A stretch of 36,776 nt of DNA from IMG/VR virus record IMGVR_UViG_3300036768_001872, positions 1 to 36,776 of that record, one strand, 5' to 3'. This document shows positions 8,759 through 16,949 of the stretch, piece by piece. The notes under the pieces are model-generated. The model did not search any database and was not told the DNA's origin. It worked only from the letters and a program-made list of their open reading frames with translations. The translations under genes and the position numbers were made by a program. The stretch is from a virus. The stretch's first letter is position 1. The number at the start of each line of letters is the position of its first letter.

Positions 8759-10390
8759 TTAAACACTAACGGTGGAAATTTCAGGGTCAATTGTTCTCGA
8801 TTCAAGTATTTCAGACCTTTCCATAAAATCTTGTATTGTCAATGCGCTGAAATCACTTATTTTATAAGAAAAATTACTCGAAAATTTTAGAAGATCGACG
8901 TTATTTATACTGAAGAGAGTGCTACTTTTTCGTTGATTCATGTAAACGATATTCTCTAGCGACTCCCCTAAATCAGGCAAATGAGCAAACGGCGGGTTCA
9001 AGCCGATTGAACTAATAATTTCATTGACCTTGGCATCAGTTATAGGTAAAGAGGCTGTGAATTCATTGAAGTAAACATTGTAACGTTGAAGTCCAACAGG
9101 ATGTAAAAGATCGTCGACTATATTATTAAAATGAGAGCTTGCAACTTTACTATGGACCGCATAGGAATATTGTTGAAAATAATCGCTGTCATGCAAGATG
9201 CAATTTAATTCCAATATGCCTCGTTGATTCTTATAAGACAATTTATCACGGCTTATACATCCGTTTTTATCAACAGAGATAACGGCTCCTACGCCTGTAT
9301 TACTGATTACAGTAGCAGTCGGACTGGATGAGTTAAACCCCCAGTATTGGTCTACGATTTCAATCTTTTTTATTCCGCCTATTACGTCACTTACAGCAAC
9401 TAACTCTGCGCCCGATCCTGTTTTTGAAATAATTTCTAAAGAAGGGATGTAGGAGTAATTATAACCAGTACTCCAAATTTTGAATTTTTGAATTTCGCCT
9501 GTTGAACTAACCTTACTAACGGTGGCAAAAAATCCTGACCCGTCTCCTGTATATTTTGTTTTTACCTGGTCTCCTACTACATAACCTTGCCCTGGGTTAA
9601 TTATATTGATGCCTGTAACTCCCCCGCGCATAACGCTCTTGACCTTGGCGTATCCATTTATAATGGCGTTATGGATAACCACCACATCATCAGGGCGATA
9701 CATTTTACCTGGTTGCTCAATAATCAGTCTGGCACTGGGAAGTATCGTTTCATAAACAGAAAAAGTTCCGTCTGAAATAACTACCGTCTCAAGTGGCTTG
9801 AAGTCAAGTTCTGTTTCACTTACTAGTATTTTCAAGTATTGTTTGCCATCATAAACAATAGGTACTACTTTATCAATCGATAGTGCTGTACCACTAATTT
9901 GACCTTTTACTGTTAAACTGAGCGAGCTACTATGAATCAATTTGTCAAAAATGTCAGTTCTAAGATTTATGGCAGTAGTAAGAATCCAATGATCTCTGCT
10001 ATAAGTAGCATCACTTAGAACAAATAGTCTCTCACGAGGATAATTAATGGCGGCATCTTCACCAAACAGCACCCTGAAAAGAAGTCTGAAGCTGTTTTCA
10101 CTACCACGACTAAGATAAAAATCCTTTAATATTAGAACTAATGTCTTTTTGTCAATCGTGATGGGTTTATTGAAAAACCAACCGAGTTCAGAAATTATCA
10201 GATCAACATAAGGTTCAACTTGTCTATTAACTTCTTGGTCTTCTTTAAATTTAGTTAAAACATAAATGAAGTTTTTATTCGTTTCAAGCCATTTATAGAA
10301 ATCAACTATTAGCTTATGTGCAGCAGGATATTCTCTTGTGATAAAATTAGGTATCCTGCTTTCTATTTTCGGAAAGATTGGATTACGCAT
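8759..10390 (-). CDS. Baseplate-wedge-associated structural protein (543 aa)
   Basis: The N-terminus reads FITREYPAAHKLIVDFYKWL followed by ETNKNFIYVL, the FY(K/R)WLE-type motif of a structural protein found next to gp6 and gp8 in T4-like environmental phages. Residues about 245-335 hold two or three Gly-rich units (GGVTGINIINPGQGYVVGD, GDGSGFFATV, GSGAELVAVSD) of the same type as in the gp8-like neighbour. The C-terminal half mentions no enzyme motif. The ATG at 10390 lies 8 bp inside the 3' end of gp6, so the two are translationally coupled. A wedge or wedge-to-fibre connector role is inferred from context. Confidence 0.7.
   Translation of the reverse strand: MRNPIFPKIESRIPNFITREYPAAHKLIVDFYKWLETNKNFIYVLTKFKEDQEVNRQVEPYVDLIISELGWFFNKPITIDKKTLVLILKDFYLSRGSENSFRLLFRVLFGEDAAINYPRERLFVLSDATYSRDHWILTTAINLRTDIFDKLIHSSSLSLTVKGQISGTALSIDKVVPIVYDGKQYLKILVSETELDFKPLETVVISDGTFSVYETILPSARLIIEQPGKMYRPDDVVVIHNAIINGYAKVKSVMRGGVTGINIINPGQGYVVGDQVKTKYTGDGSGFFATVSKVSSTGEIQKFKIWSTGYNYSYIPSLEIISKTGSGAELVAVSDVIGGIKKIEIVDQYWGFNSSSPTATVISNTGVGAVISVDKNGCISRDKLSYKNQRGILELNCILHDSDYFQQYSYAVHSKVASSHFNNIVDDLLHPVGLQRYNVYFNEFTASLPITDAKVNEIISSIGLNPPFAHLPDLGESLENIVYMNQRKSSTLFSINNVDLLKFSSNFSYKISDFSALTIQDFMERSEILESRTIDPEISTVSV
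8902..8909 (-). promoter_or_regulatory. Possible internal late promoter (TATAAATA)
   Basis: Read on the minus strand this is an exact TATAAATA, the T4 late-promoter -10 octamer. It lies inside the last 150 bp of the wedge-associated gene and could give extra transcripts of the gp8-like and DUF4815 genes. In DNA this AT-rich one exact octamer may be chance. Confidence 0.3.
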
Positions 10391-12194
10391 AAGTTACGTT
10401 TACATCTACGGTATTAAACATTATAATATTGTTCATGTAGGTTTCAATGTCTGGCAAAACAGGCCTCGCAGTAAATTTGAGTATTCCTTGTATGCCATTG
10501 AAATCGGTATCACTTATGATATCCAAATCTAATATCAAACTAATCACGCCCTTTTCGTAATCAACTGAACCAATGGGCTTATTCAACAATTTCTTGTTAT
10601 TCGAAATAACCCAAAGTTTTCCTTCTCCATCATCTTCAAGAATGCATTTATTCTGCCCGTAAGTAAATCCTGTGCTTTTTACACTTCCTGGAACGATTTT
10701 ATTGCCAAAAATTACTAGATGTTCGGTACTTGAACGATAAGTAAATACTAGCGTTTTTGACATTGTTTTTGTACAATAAATTCTAGTAATAGATGAATCA
10801 TCCCCGCGGACGTAATCTAAAAAATCAACTTCGCTCAAACCTGCATTGAATCTGTCTAAATTTTCTTTACTGAAAGTAACTGCTCTGTCATGAATATATC
10901 TTTCAATTTCACCTATGCTTTTAGAAGTTTTAGATTGATCAAATTTTACGAAAATCTCTATGTCTAAGTACAAGTATTCTGGATCGATGATCTTTGGTTT
11001 CATTCCAACAACGCTGTATTTTGATAGCGTGCGTTCAATTTCTTCGCGAGCAGATCCACTTAACTTTAATCCGTGTTTCGGCTTGATGCTTATGAAAACT
11101 GTGCCATACTCTCTTCTGTAATTCTTTTCTCCGCCCCAGACATTCATGCTATCTATATCCCGAAATTCGCTTAACAAGATGCTTCGGTAATCGCTTTCAG
11201 TGACGATTCTATTTTGACGGCGATAATGGTGTGGGATATTGAAACGCAATTCTTCAATTGTCTCTTCTCCCATACCGCCGTTACTCACCTCTGTCACAGT
11301 AGTATTGAAATAAGAAAAAGAAGCGGTTGTATTAGTGTTCGGCGTCGGTGTCGGTTGAACATAAACCATGGTCTTACAACCATTGCCCGTTTCTCCTTTT
11401 GAGCTCAAATAAGTTGCTTCAATTACTTTACCATGACCTGGTTTTGCACCGAATTGATTATTCCCAAAGAAAATTTCATAATATCCTTCTTCATTGGTAC
11501 TAATATAGAAAACTTCACTTGTTGGATGGATAGCAAAAAGATTATTGGCGAGCGAAAATTCTTTTTTGTTAGTGCTACTTAAACTGTCATAAACATTGAC
11601 GCGAAGAGTGTCGATGTCGATCGTTCTGTCCTTTATGATGAAGCGCTGATTAAAAATAGCTGTATCAACTACAAAGCGCCATTTTTTCATCACCCCTTCA
11701 TAAACAGTAAATTCTGGTGAGGTATATCTCACCATATGATTACTGCTAGTATCAAAAAATTCTTCGCGCTCGTGGCAAATTACATCATCAATAACATAAA
11801 AAGTTCTACCGTCATTACTCATATTGGCGCCTGAAAAATAACTGCCGCGCGGAATAATGACGCTTCGGCTCGGAGGATCTTGAGAAATTTCAACACTACA
11901 TTTGAGGATTACTCTAGCGCGTGCGCTCCGTATATTTTTAGGAATGTAACCATTTAGCTTTGCTTTGCTCAATAAAGATTCACGGAGAACGGCACTATCA
12001 AGAAAACTTTCATTGAGAAGCATTTTAACATAATAACCAATATAATGCGCATTATAAGCGAAGATATTGATCAATGAACTTATACCACTTGCTTCAAAAT
12101 TATAATCTTTGTAAGCTAAATCTTGTTTCAGAAATTCGATGAAATTTGCTTTTATTTCATCGAAATCCAAACTATTAATCGGGAATGATTTCAT
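10383..12194 (-). CDS. gp6: Baseplate wedge subunit gp6
   Basis: A 603-aa homologue of T4 gp6 (660 aa), the ring-forming wedge protein of the baseplate. The N-terminus has the family signature LDFDEIKANFIEFLKQD followed by GISSLINIFAYNAHYIGYYV and SFLDSAVLRESLLSKAKLNG YIP. A central segment (TVTEVSNGGMGEETIEELRF, then NRIVTESDYRSIL) is the J-like region common to gp6 and baseplate J proteins. The ATG directly follows the TAA of the gp25 gene, and the 3' end overlaps the next gene by 8 bp. The gp25-gp6 order is standard for contractile injection machines. Confidence 0.93.
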   Translation of the reverse strand: MKSFPINSLDFDEIKANFIEFLKQDLAYKDYNFEASGISSLINIFAYNAHYIGYYVKMLLNESFLDSAVLRESLLSKAKLNGYIPKNIRSARARVILKCSVEISQDPPSRSVIIPRGSYFSGANMSNDGRTFYVIDDVICHEREEFFDTSSNHMVRYTSPEFTVYEGVMKKWRFVVDTAIFNQRFIIKDRTIDIDTLRVNVYDSLSSTNKKEFSLANNLFAIHPTSEVFYISTNEEGYYEIFFGNNQFGAKPGHGKVIEATYLSSKGETGNGCKTMVYVQPTPTPNTNTTASFSYFNTTVTEVSNGGMGEETIEELRFNIPHHYRRQNRIVTESDYRSILLSEFRDIDSMNVWGGEKNYRREYGTVFISIKPKHGLKLSGSAREEIERTLSKYSVVGMKPKIIDPEYLYLDIEIFVKFDQSKTSKSIGEIERYIHDRAVTFSKENLDRFNAGLSEVDFLDYVRGDDSSITRIYCTKTMSKTLVFTYRSSTEHLVIFGNKIVPGSVKSTGFTYGQNKCILEDDGEGKLWVISNNKKLLNKPIGSVDYEKGVISLILDLDIISDTDFNGIQGILKFTARPVLPDIETYMNNIIMFNTVDVNVTYA

Positions 12195-12584
12195 TTACCT
12201 AACTCTTTGAATATAAAAACTGATCTTATCTTCGATTAACAAGCTTCGTATGGTGTATGCGATAGTAACTTCATAACCCGCTTCATCCTGAAACAAATCA
12301 ACGTCTATGGATTGAATTTTAACACGCGGCTCAAATGCTTTTATCAACCACTCAACTTTTGATCTAATGGTGGCTTTAATAGGATTACTTGGAAATTCAA
12401 ATAATTCATCTCTGAGATGATTATGATGGACAGAAGAAAATGGGACGTCCCATTTTTCCCATAACAACAAATGCCGCAATGAACGCTTAATCGCCTCGGC
12501 GTTTATTTTAGGTAAAATGTCGCCCGTCAGAGGGTGCGGTGTCAAAGAAAGATCTAAATCTTTGTATAAAACGTTTTCCTGCAT
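12195..12584 (-). CDS. gp25: Baseplate wedge subunit gp25
   Basis: A 129-aa protein with the GPW/gp25 family pattern: DLDLSLTPHPLTGDI near the N-terminus, AIKRSLRHLLL, the WEKWDVPFSSV and DELFEFPSNPI region, and a C-terminal VTIAYTIRS strand. gp25 joins the wedge core to the sheath-initiating complex. A longer reading would start with TTG at 12587; the ATG at 12584 is preferred because it shares its A with the PAAR gene stop (TGATG), the coupling style used across this operon. Confidence 0.93.
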   Translation of the reverse strand: MQENVLYKDLDLSLTPHPLTGDILPKINAEAIKRSLRHLLLWEKWDVPFSSVHHNHLRDELFEFPSNPIKATIRSKVEWLIKAFEPRVKIQSIDVDLFQDEAGYEVTIAYTIRSLLIEDKISFYIQRVR

Positions 12585-12877
12585 CAATCGCCTATAAGTA
12601 CGTTATGTGAACCCGTGACGGCTACACTTCCGCAAGAAACTCTGTCTCCAATTCTCCCTGCACCTCGTCCATTTATGCGAACGGTTGAACTGCCTTTTAC
12701 TAATGAACCTGAATGGTCATCATGGTGAGGGCAATGATGCGTGGCCCATTCATCTCCCTCTCTATGAGCTGAGCGATCATTGATAAAAACATCATCACTG
12801 CCTTCAACAGCTGGACGCGGCGGATAACAACCGTGCCCTGAACACATATCCCCTACACGACAAGCAGGTTTCCCCAT
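12584..12877 (-). CDS. PAAR-domain spike-tip protein
   Basis: A 97-aa protein that is essentially one PAAR domain. It starts MGKPACRVGDMCSGHGCYPP and contains EGSDDVFINDRSAHREGD, HHCPHHDDHSGSLVKGSSTV and GSVAVTGSHNVLIGD. The His/Cys-rich loops (CSGHGC, HHCPHHDDH) are candidate metal ligands at the tip. PAAR proteins cap the gp5-type beta-helical needle and sharpen the membrane-piercing device. A GGGGA-type ribosome site lies 5-6 bp before the ATG. The gene is far from gp5 and next to gp25, an order seen in other contractile phages. Confidence 0.93.
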   Translation of the reverse strand: MGKPACRVGDMCSGHGCYPPRPAVEGSDDVFINDRSAHREGDEWATHHCPHHDDHSGSLVKGSSTVRINGRGAGRIGDRVSCGSVAVTGSHNVLIGD

Positions 12878-12889
12878 AGCTTTCCCCTT

Positions 12890-13111
12890 TTAACAACCTT
12901 TTGGCATAGCATGGCAGTTTTTTGACATCACAACCCTACGCATATAATCACGAAGACAATACTCCGTTACTCTTGTGATATTTCGTCTTGGCGTCTTTTC
13001 AATTTCTTCATTTGACTTAATAAAATCTGGACAAAGAGATTTAGGAATTTTTTGATATTCCTTCTCAGGTTTTATTTCGACGCATTCAGGGCAATTATCT
13101 TTTAACTTCAT
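12890..13111 (-). CDS. Small Cys protein related to the upstream gene's C-terminal linker
   Basis: A 73-aa basic protein of unknown function. Its ATG overlaps the upstream stop (ATGA). The N-terminus LKDNCPEC, followed exactly 17 residues later by Cys27 in SLCPDF, repeats the arrangement LKDQCQPC...KLCPEC in the upstream 439-aa protein. The C-terminus has two more Cys (KNCHAMPKGC). The Cys pairs could bind zinc or form cross-links. Its place between that protein and the PAAR gene suggests a small baseplate component or an assembly factor. Confidence 0.65.
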   Translation of the reverse strand: MKLKDNCPECVEIKPEKEYQKIPKSLCPDFIKSNEEIEKTPRRNITRVTEYCLRDYMRRVVMSKNCHAMPKGC

Positions 13112-14427
13112 CCGAAATATTCTCCTGCAAAAGCAACAAATTCCATTGGGAGTGTTTGGTTAACCTCTTTGACTAGATTCAAGTATTCATAATCAATATC
13201 ATCTTTATTTCTGCCATCAATCAACGTGCTTTGTAGAAGCTGTATATACCCTTCTACTTCTTTTACTGCAATATTAACTTTTTCTAATTGCTTAAGTTTT
13301 TCAAGATCTGCTTCAAGTATGCCTTTTTTGATTAGTAAGTTTTTGAATATGTTACTATTTATCAAGTTGGTTAAAAATATCTTCTCTTCTTCACATATAT
13401 TGTCAGGATCAAGATTCAATGCTTTTCTATACCAAGCTATCAAATTTTCAATTGTTATTTTCATTCTTTTAGGAATTCTAAACATCTGAACGTCAGTTTT
13501 AGCGCTTTCTGGACATTCAGGGCATAATTTCGGTAAAGGAGAATAAGGAGGCAATTCTGTTGTTTTTCCGGCACAAGGTTGGCATTGATCTTTTAGAACT
13601 ACTTTATTATCATCTTCAACGACAATCTCATAGGAATGGTTGAAAGGTAAATTCTTTTGGAAGTTATCTCTTTCAAAATCCCAGTTGTTGTAAACTCTAA
13701 TACAAAACCATTTTTCGTCAATTGCAGATGGGAATTCAGGGATGGTGATTCGAACTTTAAATCTCCATTGTCGACCCCAAGGAAACCACACACCTGAGGG
13801 TTGTTGGCCGAACCAATTCGCACTCGGACTCAAATCTGCATTTTCTTCAACGCAATCTAAGTTGGGTAGTATACCATAAAGTTTACCGTAACCCGTCATA
13901 GAAATTCCTGGAGGAGGCGATCCGTCAATTATTTCAAAAAAGATCGGACGATCGCAGTCTTTCTTTTTTCCTGGTTGCGTTATTTTTTGTACTTTACATG
14001 ACGTTCCGTCGTAAAATTTTGGCGCAAATTTAACCCACGGGACAAACCCAACAAATGTGCCAGTGATGTAAGCATCAAATGAAGAAAAGAAATTGGTGAT
14101 ACACATAAAATACGTGTCACTAGATAAATCTTTTTGAAATTCTTGGTACTGCTCTTCTATAAGCACTGAACCTAAATCAATGATAGTCCCTGAACTTTCA
14201 TCATATGAGAAAATGCTAATTGTCATTTTGATTTGTCCAGGGATGCCTATAGGCACCAATTCAGTGATAAATCGAACCGTGTCTTGTCTTTCAACGTAGA
14301 AGATGAAAATATGTTTCTGGCTAGGGCCTATTGTAAAATGAGTTCTTGTGTTAGGATAGATGACATCGACTTCATCTACTTTATTTTGTGCTATGATATT
14401 AGAAATTACCTGAGCACAAGTTGCCAT
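13108..14427 (-). CDS. Baseplate/tail structural protein of unknown role (439 aa)
   Basis: A mostly beta-rich protein. At about residues 166-186, IDGSPPPGISMTGYGKLYGI resembles a putative-Ig (He_PIG-like) motif, in which GxPPG... precedes a GxLxGxLP turn. At about 276-306 there is a Cys-rich linker (KDQCQPC, then KLCPEC), followed by a mostly helical C-terminal part of about 130 residues. A GTG at 14436 would add three residues; the ATG at 14427 is chosen because it forms TGATG with the stop of the 792-aa gene. It sits between the repeat protein and the PAAR gene, so a baseplate or fibre-network role is likely. I do not recognise the family. Confidence 0.7.
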   Translation of the reverse strand: MATCAQVISNIIAQNKVDEVDVIYPNTRTHFTIGPSQKHIFIFYVERQDTVRFITELVPIGIPGQIKMTISIFSYDESSGTIIDLGSVLIEEQYQEFQKDLSSDTYFMCITNFFSSFDAYITGTFVGFVPWVKFAPKFYDGTSCKVQKITQPGKKKDCDRPIFFEIIDGSPPPGISMTGYGKLYGILPNLDCVEENADLSPSANWFGQQPSGVWFPWGRQWRFKVRITIPEFPSAIDEKWFCIRVYNNWDFERDNFQKNLPFNHSYEIVVEDDNKVVLKDQCQPCAGKTTELPPYSPLPKLCPECPESAKTDVQMFRIPKRMKITIENLIAWYRKALNLDPDNICEEEKIFLTNLINSNIFKNLLIKKGILEADLEKLKQLEKVNIAVKEVEGYIQLLQSTLIDGRNKDDIDYEYLNLVKEVNQTLPMEFVAFAGEYFG

Positions 14428-16805
14428 CAGAAGCACCTTGTTTTTATGTTATGCTGGTATGGATACAGTTCGATAGGTGTGGGTTCGAATTTTTCTGGAA
14501 TCGGATCTCCATCCTCATTCATGTATATGTATTCGTTATCAAGACAGCCCTCTTCAGTAAATTCAATTTGAACTTCTAAAGTCATTGACGCGCTGGCTGT
14601 TTGCCCTTCATGGCCGACCCAATCCGGTTCATAGAAATTGAGAGACATGCGAGAGCCGGTATGGGTACTATCGCTGGTTATACTAATCGTTGTGGAAAGA
14701 TTGAAATCAAGTCTTTCACCGCCATGTGTGATGAACAACCAAGGAGGGTAAACCATAAGATCAAAACTTAAACGTTCACCTGAGTAATTTTGATGAGCTA
14801 GCGTTCGGGTATTACGAAGAATTGCTCGAGCACTCTCTCCTGTGTATATGCGATCAACATAACAATTCTCATCGAGTACATCTGTCAATTCAATTATGAT
14901 ATTATGCCCGCTTGGAATGAAATAACCTTTACATAAGCGGATATTAAGTTTACTCTCAAAAGAGGTAAGAGAGAATTTCTCTCCGCTTGTGAAATTTATT
15001 TGTGGCTTGCCTTCATAATCTTCAGCAATATAAACCGTTCTATCGATGAAATCCGTGTATTCACCACCATGCGCCTGAAACTTAAATCTCGGGCGACAAC
15101 TTAAGTCGACATGAAATACAATATGATCCCCATCATGAATCTGGTCAGGATATTCAGCGAAATCCATTTCAATTCTGAAATTCTGTCCAAACCAAGGTCT
15201 AGGACCGCCGCAACAGCTATCAGTAGTTAAATCAAAGTATGTCTGGCTATCGATATCAACTTGAATATGAGTGTCATGCCAGAATACAACATATAAATCA
15301 TGATGCTGCATTGTTTTTAGAGTATCGGCTACTGCTTCTTCGCCGCCTCTGGCTCTTAGTAAGCCGATACCCTCACTTGGTCTGATGGTTAGGTCAATTG
15401 AATTTCTGGCACCATCATAATATCCCAGACTCAAAACAGTTTCAGTTCTTAAATCTAAGAGTAGATTTTCGCCAGCAGGAAACTTATAATTTTCAAGGAA
15501 ATCAATGGTATCGACTACTCCTGTTTCGCCGCCTATGTGATTGAATACTCCTATAGGCTTCGAAACTTGAATGCTAGCCTCTCCGTATTCACCTGTATAA
15601 AACAGAAGCGATAATCCAGGAGACGGGAAAGTCGTAATTGTTACTTCATTGACTTCACCGCCATAAGAGAACGTACCAATTTTAGTTGTGTAATTGATGT
15701 ATGGTAGTTCAAGTAATTCGCCAGAATAGCCATTGATAGAGAACTGAACAGGCGGACGGGGTTGTAAATCAGAAGCCGCCAGTTGACCATCATACGCAAG
15801 AGGTTCGAGTGCCTGACTGGTGCTTAGATAAGCATTTCCATATTCACCACCATAAGCAATAGATGGTAGGGCGTCTTTAGTTGATAACGCAACATCATTT
15901 AAGTTTTCGCCGCCATAACCATCTCCAGGCGAACCAGGATTTACAACATATGATATGTCAAACTGGGTTAATTCGCCGCCATAATACACATGGCCGAGCA
16001 GACGGTACGTATAAAGATCGAAATCTTCAGATACTTCACCTGCTCTAGCATTTACTGTTCCTAGGTCAATTGATGGGAATAAAGTAAGATTTGCATCAAG
16101 ATTTTCACCGACATAATAATCATAGCTGAAATGCGGCGTAACAAATAGGTCAAGTTCGGCATATTCACCTCCATAGTTATTAGATTCTAGAATATCAGGT
16201 AAGTTGATTTCGACGTCTGCGTTTGAATACTCACCGCTAACATAATCTTGAGGTATCATCGTCCAGTTATAAATTTCAACAGGTTGCAGAACCTCGCCTG
16301 TTGTGAACGAGATGATACCAAGGCTAAAAGACGGATGCGTGTCTAAATCAACAACATTTTCTTCGCCATCCTGAAAATCTGGCGAAACGAGTACACTCTT
16401 TAGTAGATCAGAGTAAGTATTCTCACCTGAATAGCTTCTAGGTTCTAGGAGTGCCGCAGGGGGTAAATAGAGCGGAACTTGTTCTAGAGCCGAACCATCA
16501 TGAGCGGAAGCGACAAAATAAGCAGTGATGACAACGTCGCTAGCACACGTTTGACCATCATAAGCTGTTACATCATTTAGAAGTTTATAAGTTTCTAGTA
16601 CAACAGAAAGTGTTTCACCATCTATCGCATCTATGGTATTACTTTCTGTGAGCTCAAAAGAAGCGTAAGAACCTTCCCTGATGTCAATAATACCAAAATC
16701 AGCACATTGCGAATCGGGGAAATTTACACTGACAAGTCCTTGAGGCGGTGAATACGGGCAATTGAAATCAATGGAATTATTGGCAGAAGGATTGTAGTTA
16801 CTCAC
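14427..16805 (-). CDS. YxGE-repeat structural protein (792 aa)
   Basis: About 25 degenerate copies of a unit of roughly 20-28 residues, with a Y/F-x-G-E core (YGGEYAELDLFVTP, YVGENLDANLTLFP, YYGGELTQFDISYV, YSGERLSFDLMVYP). Each core is followed by alternating hydrophobic positions typical of short beta-strands. This implies an elongated beta-solenoid or bead-like fibre. A Cys-containing non-repeat segment (DSCCGGPRPWFGQNF) interrupts the array near residues 527-541. The start is GTG at 16805, supported by AGGGG 8 bp upstream; no ATG gives the same N-terminus. It lies between the LamG protein and the 439-aa protein. I do not recognise the repeat as a named family; a virion fibre or decoration role is inferred. 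Confidence 0.75.
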   Translation of the reverse strand: MSNYNPSANNSIDFNCPYSPPQGLVSVNFPDSQCADFGIIDIREGSYASFELTESNTIDAIDGETLSVVLETYKLLNDVTAYDGQTCASDVVITAYFVASAHDGSALEQVPLYLPPAALLEPRSYSGENTYSDLLKSVLVSPDFQDGEENVVDLDTHPSFSLGIISFTTGEVLQPVEIYNWTMIPQDYVSGEYSNADVEINLPDILESNNYGGEYAELDLFVTPHFSYDYYVGENLDANLTLFPSIDLGTVNARAGEVSEDFDLYTYRLLGHVYYGGELTQFDISYVVNPGSPGDGYGGENLNDVALSTKDALPSIAYGGEYGNAYLSTSQALEPLAYDGQLAASDLQPRPPVQFSINGYSGELLELPYINYTTKIGTFSYGGEVNEVTITTFPSPGLSLLFYTGEYGEASIQVSKPIGVFNHIGGETGVVDTIDFLENYKFPAGENLLLDLRTETVLSLGYYDGARNSIDLTIRPSEGIGLLRARGGEEAVADTLKTMQHHDLYVVFWHDTHIQVDIDSQTYFDLTTDSCCGGPRPWFGQNFRIEMDFAEYPDQIHDGDHIVFHVDLSCRPRFKFQAHGGEYTDFIDRTVYIAEDYEGKPQINFTSGEKFSLTSFESKLNIRLCKGYFIPSGHNIIIELTDVLDENCYVDRIYTGESARAILRNTRTLAHQNYSGERLSFDLMVYPPWLFITHGGERLDFNLSTTISITSDSTHTGSRMSLNFYEPDWVGHEGQTASASMTLEVQIEFTEEGCLDNEYIYMNEDGDPIPEKFEPTPIELYPYQHNIKTRCF

Positions 16806-16849
16806 GCCAATAACCCCTGATTATTTTAACTAATGTAAATTCAAGCGCT

Positions 16850-16918
16850 GAGAGACAAATTTTATTCGGAGAAGATGTTTCTAATGTAACATAATCCATC
16901 TTCTCCGTTTTGGCTCTC
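16850..16918 (-). other. Strong intergenic RNA hairpin
   Basis: The 144-bp gap at 16806-16949 holds no gene. It contains a perfect 11-bp inverted repeat (CGGAGAAGATG at 16867-16877 with CATCTTCTCCG at 16897-16907; 19-nt loop). An outer arm GAGAG/CTCTC (16850-16854 with 16914-16918) extends with CAAA/TTTG after one mismatch. No U-run follows on either strand, so it is not a textbook intrinsic terminator. It may be an RNA-processing or attenuation site or a stabiliser of the downstream late mRNA. Confidence 0.6.
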
Positions 16919-16949
16919 ATTTGTTTGCATGCCTATCTAATGAAGGGAA

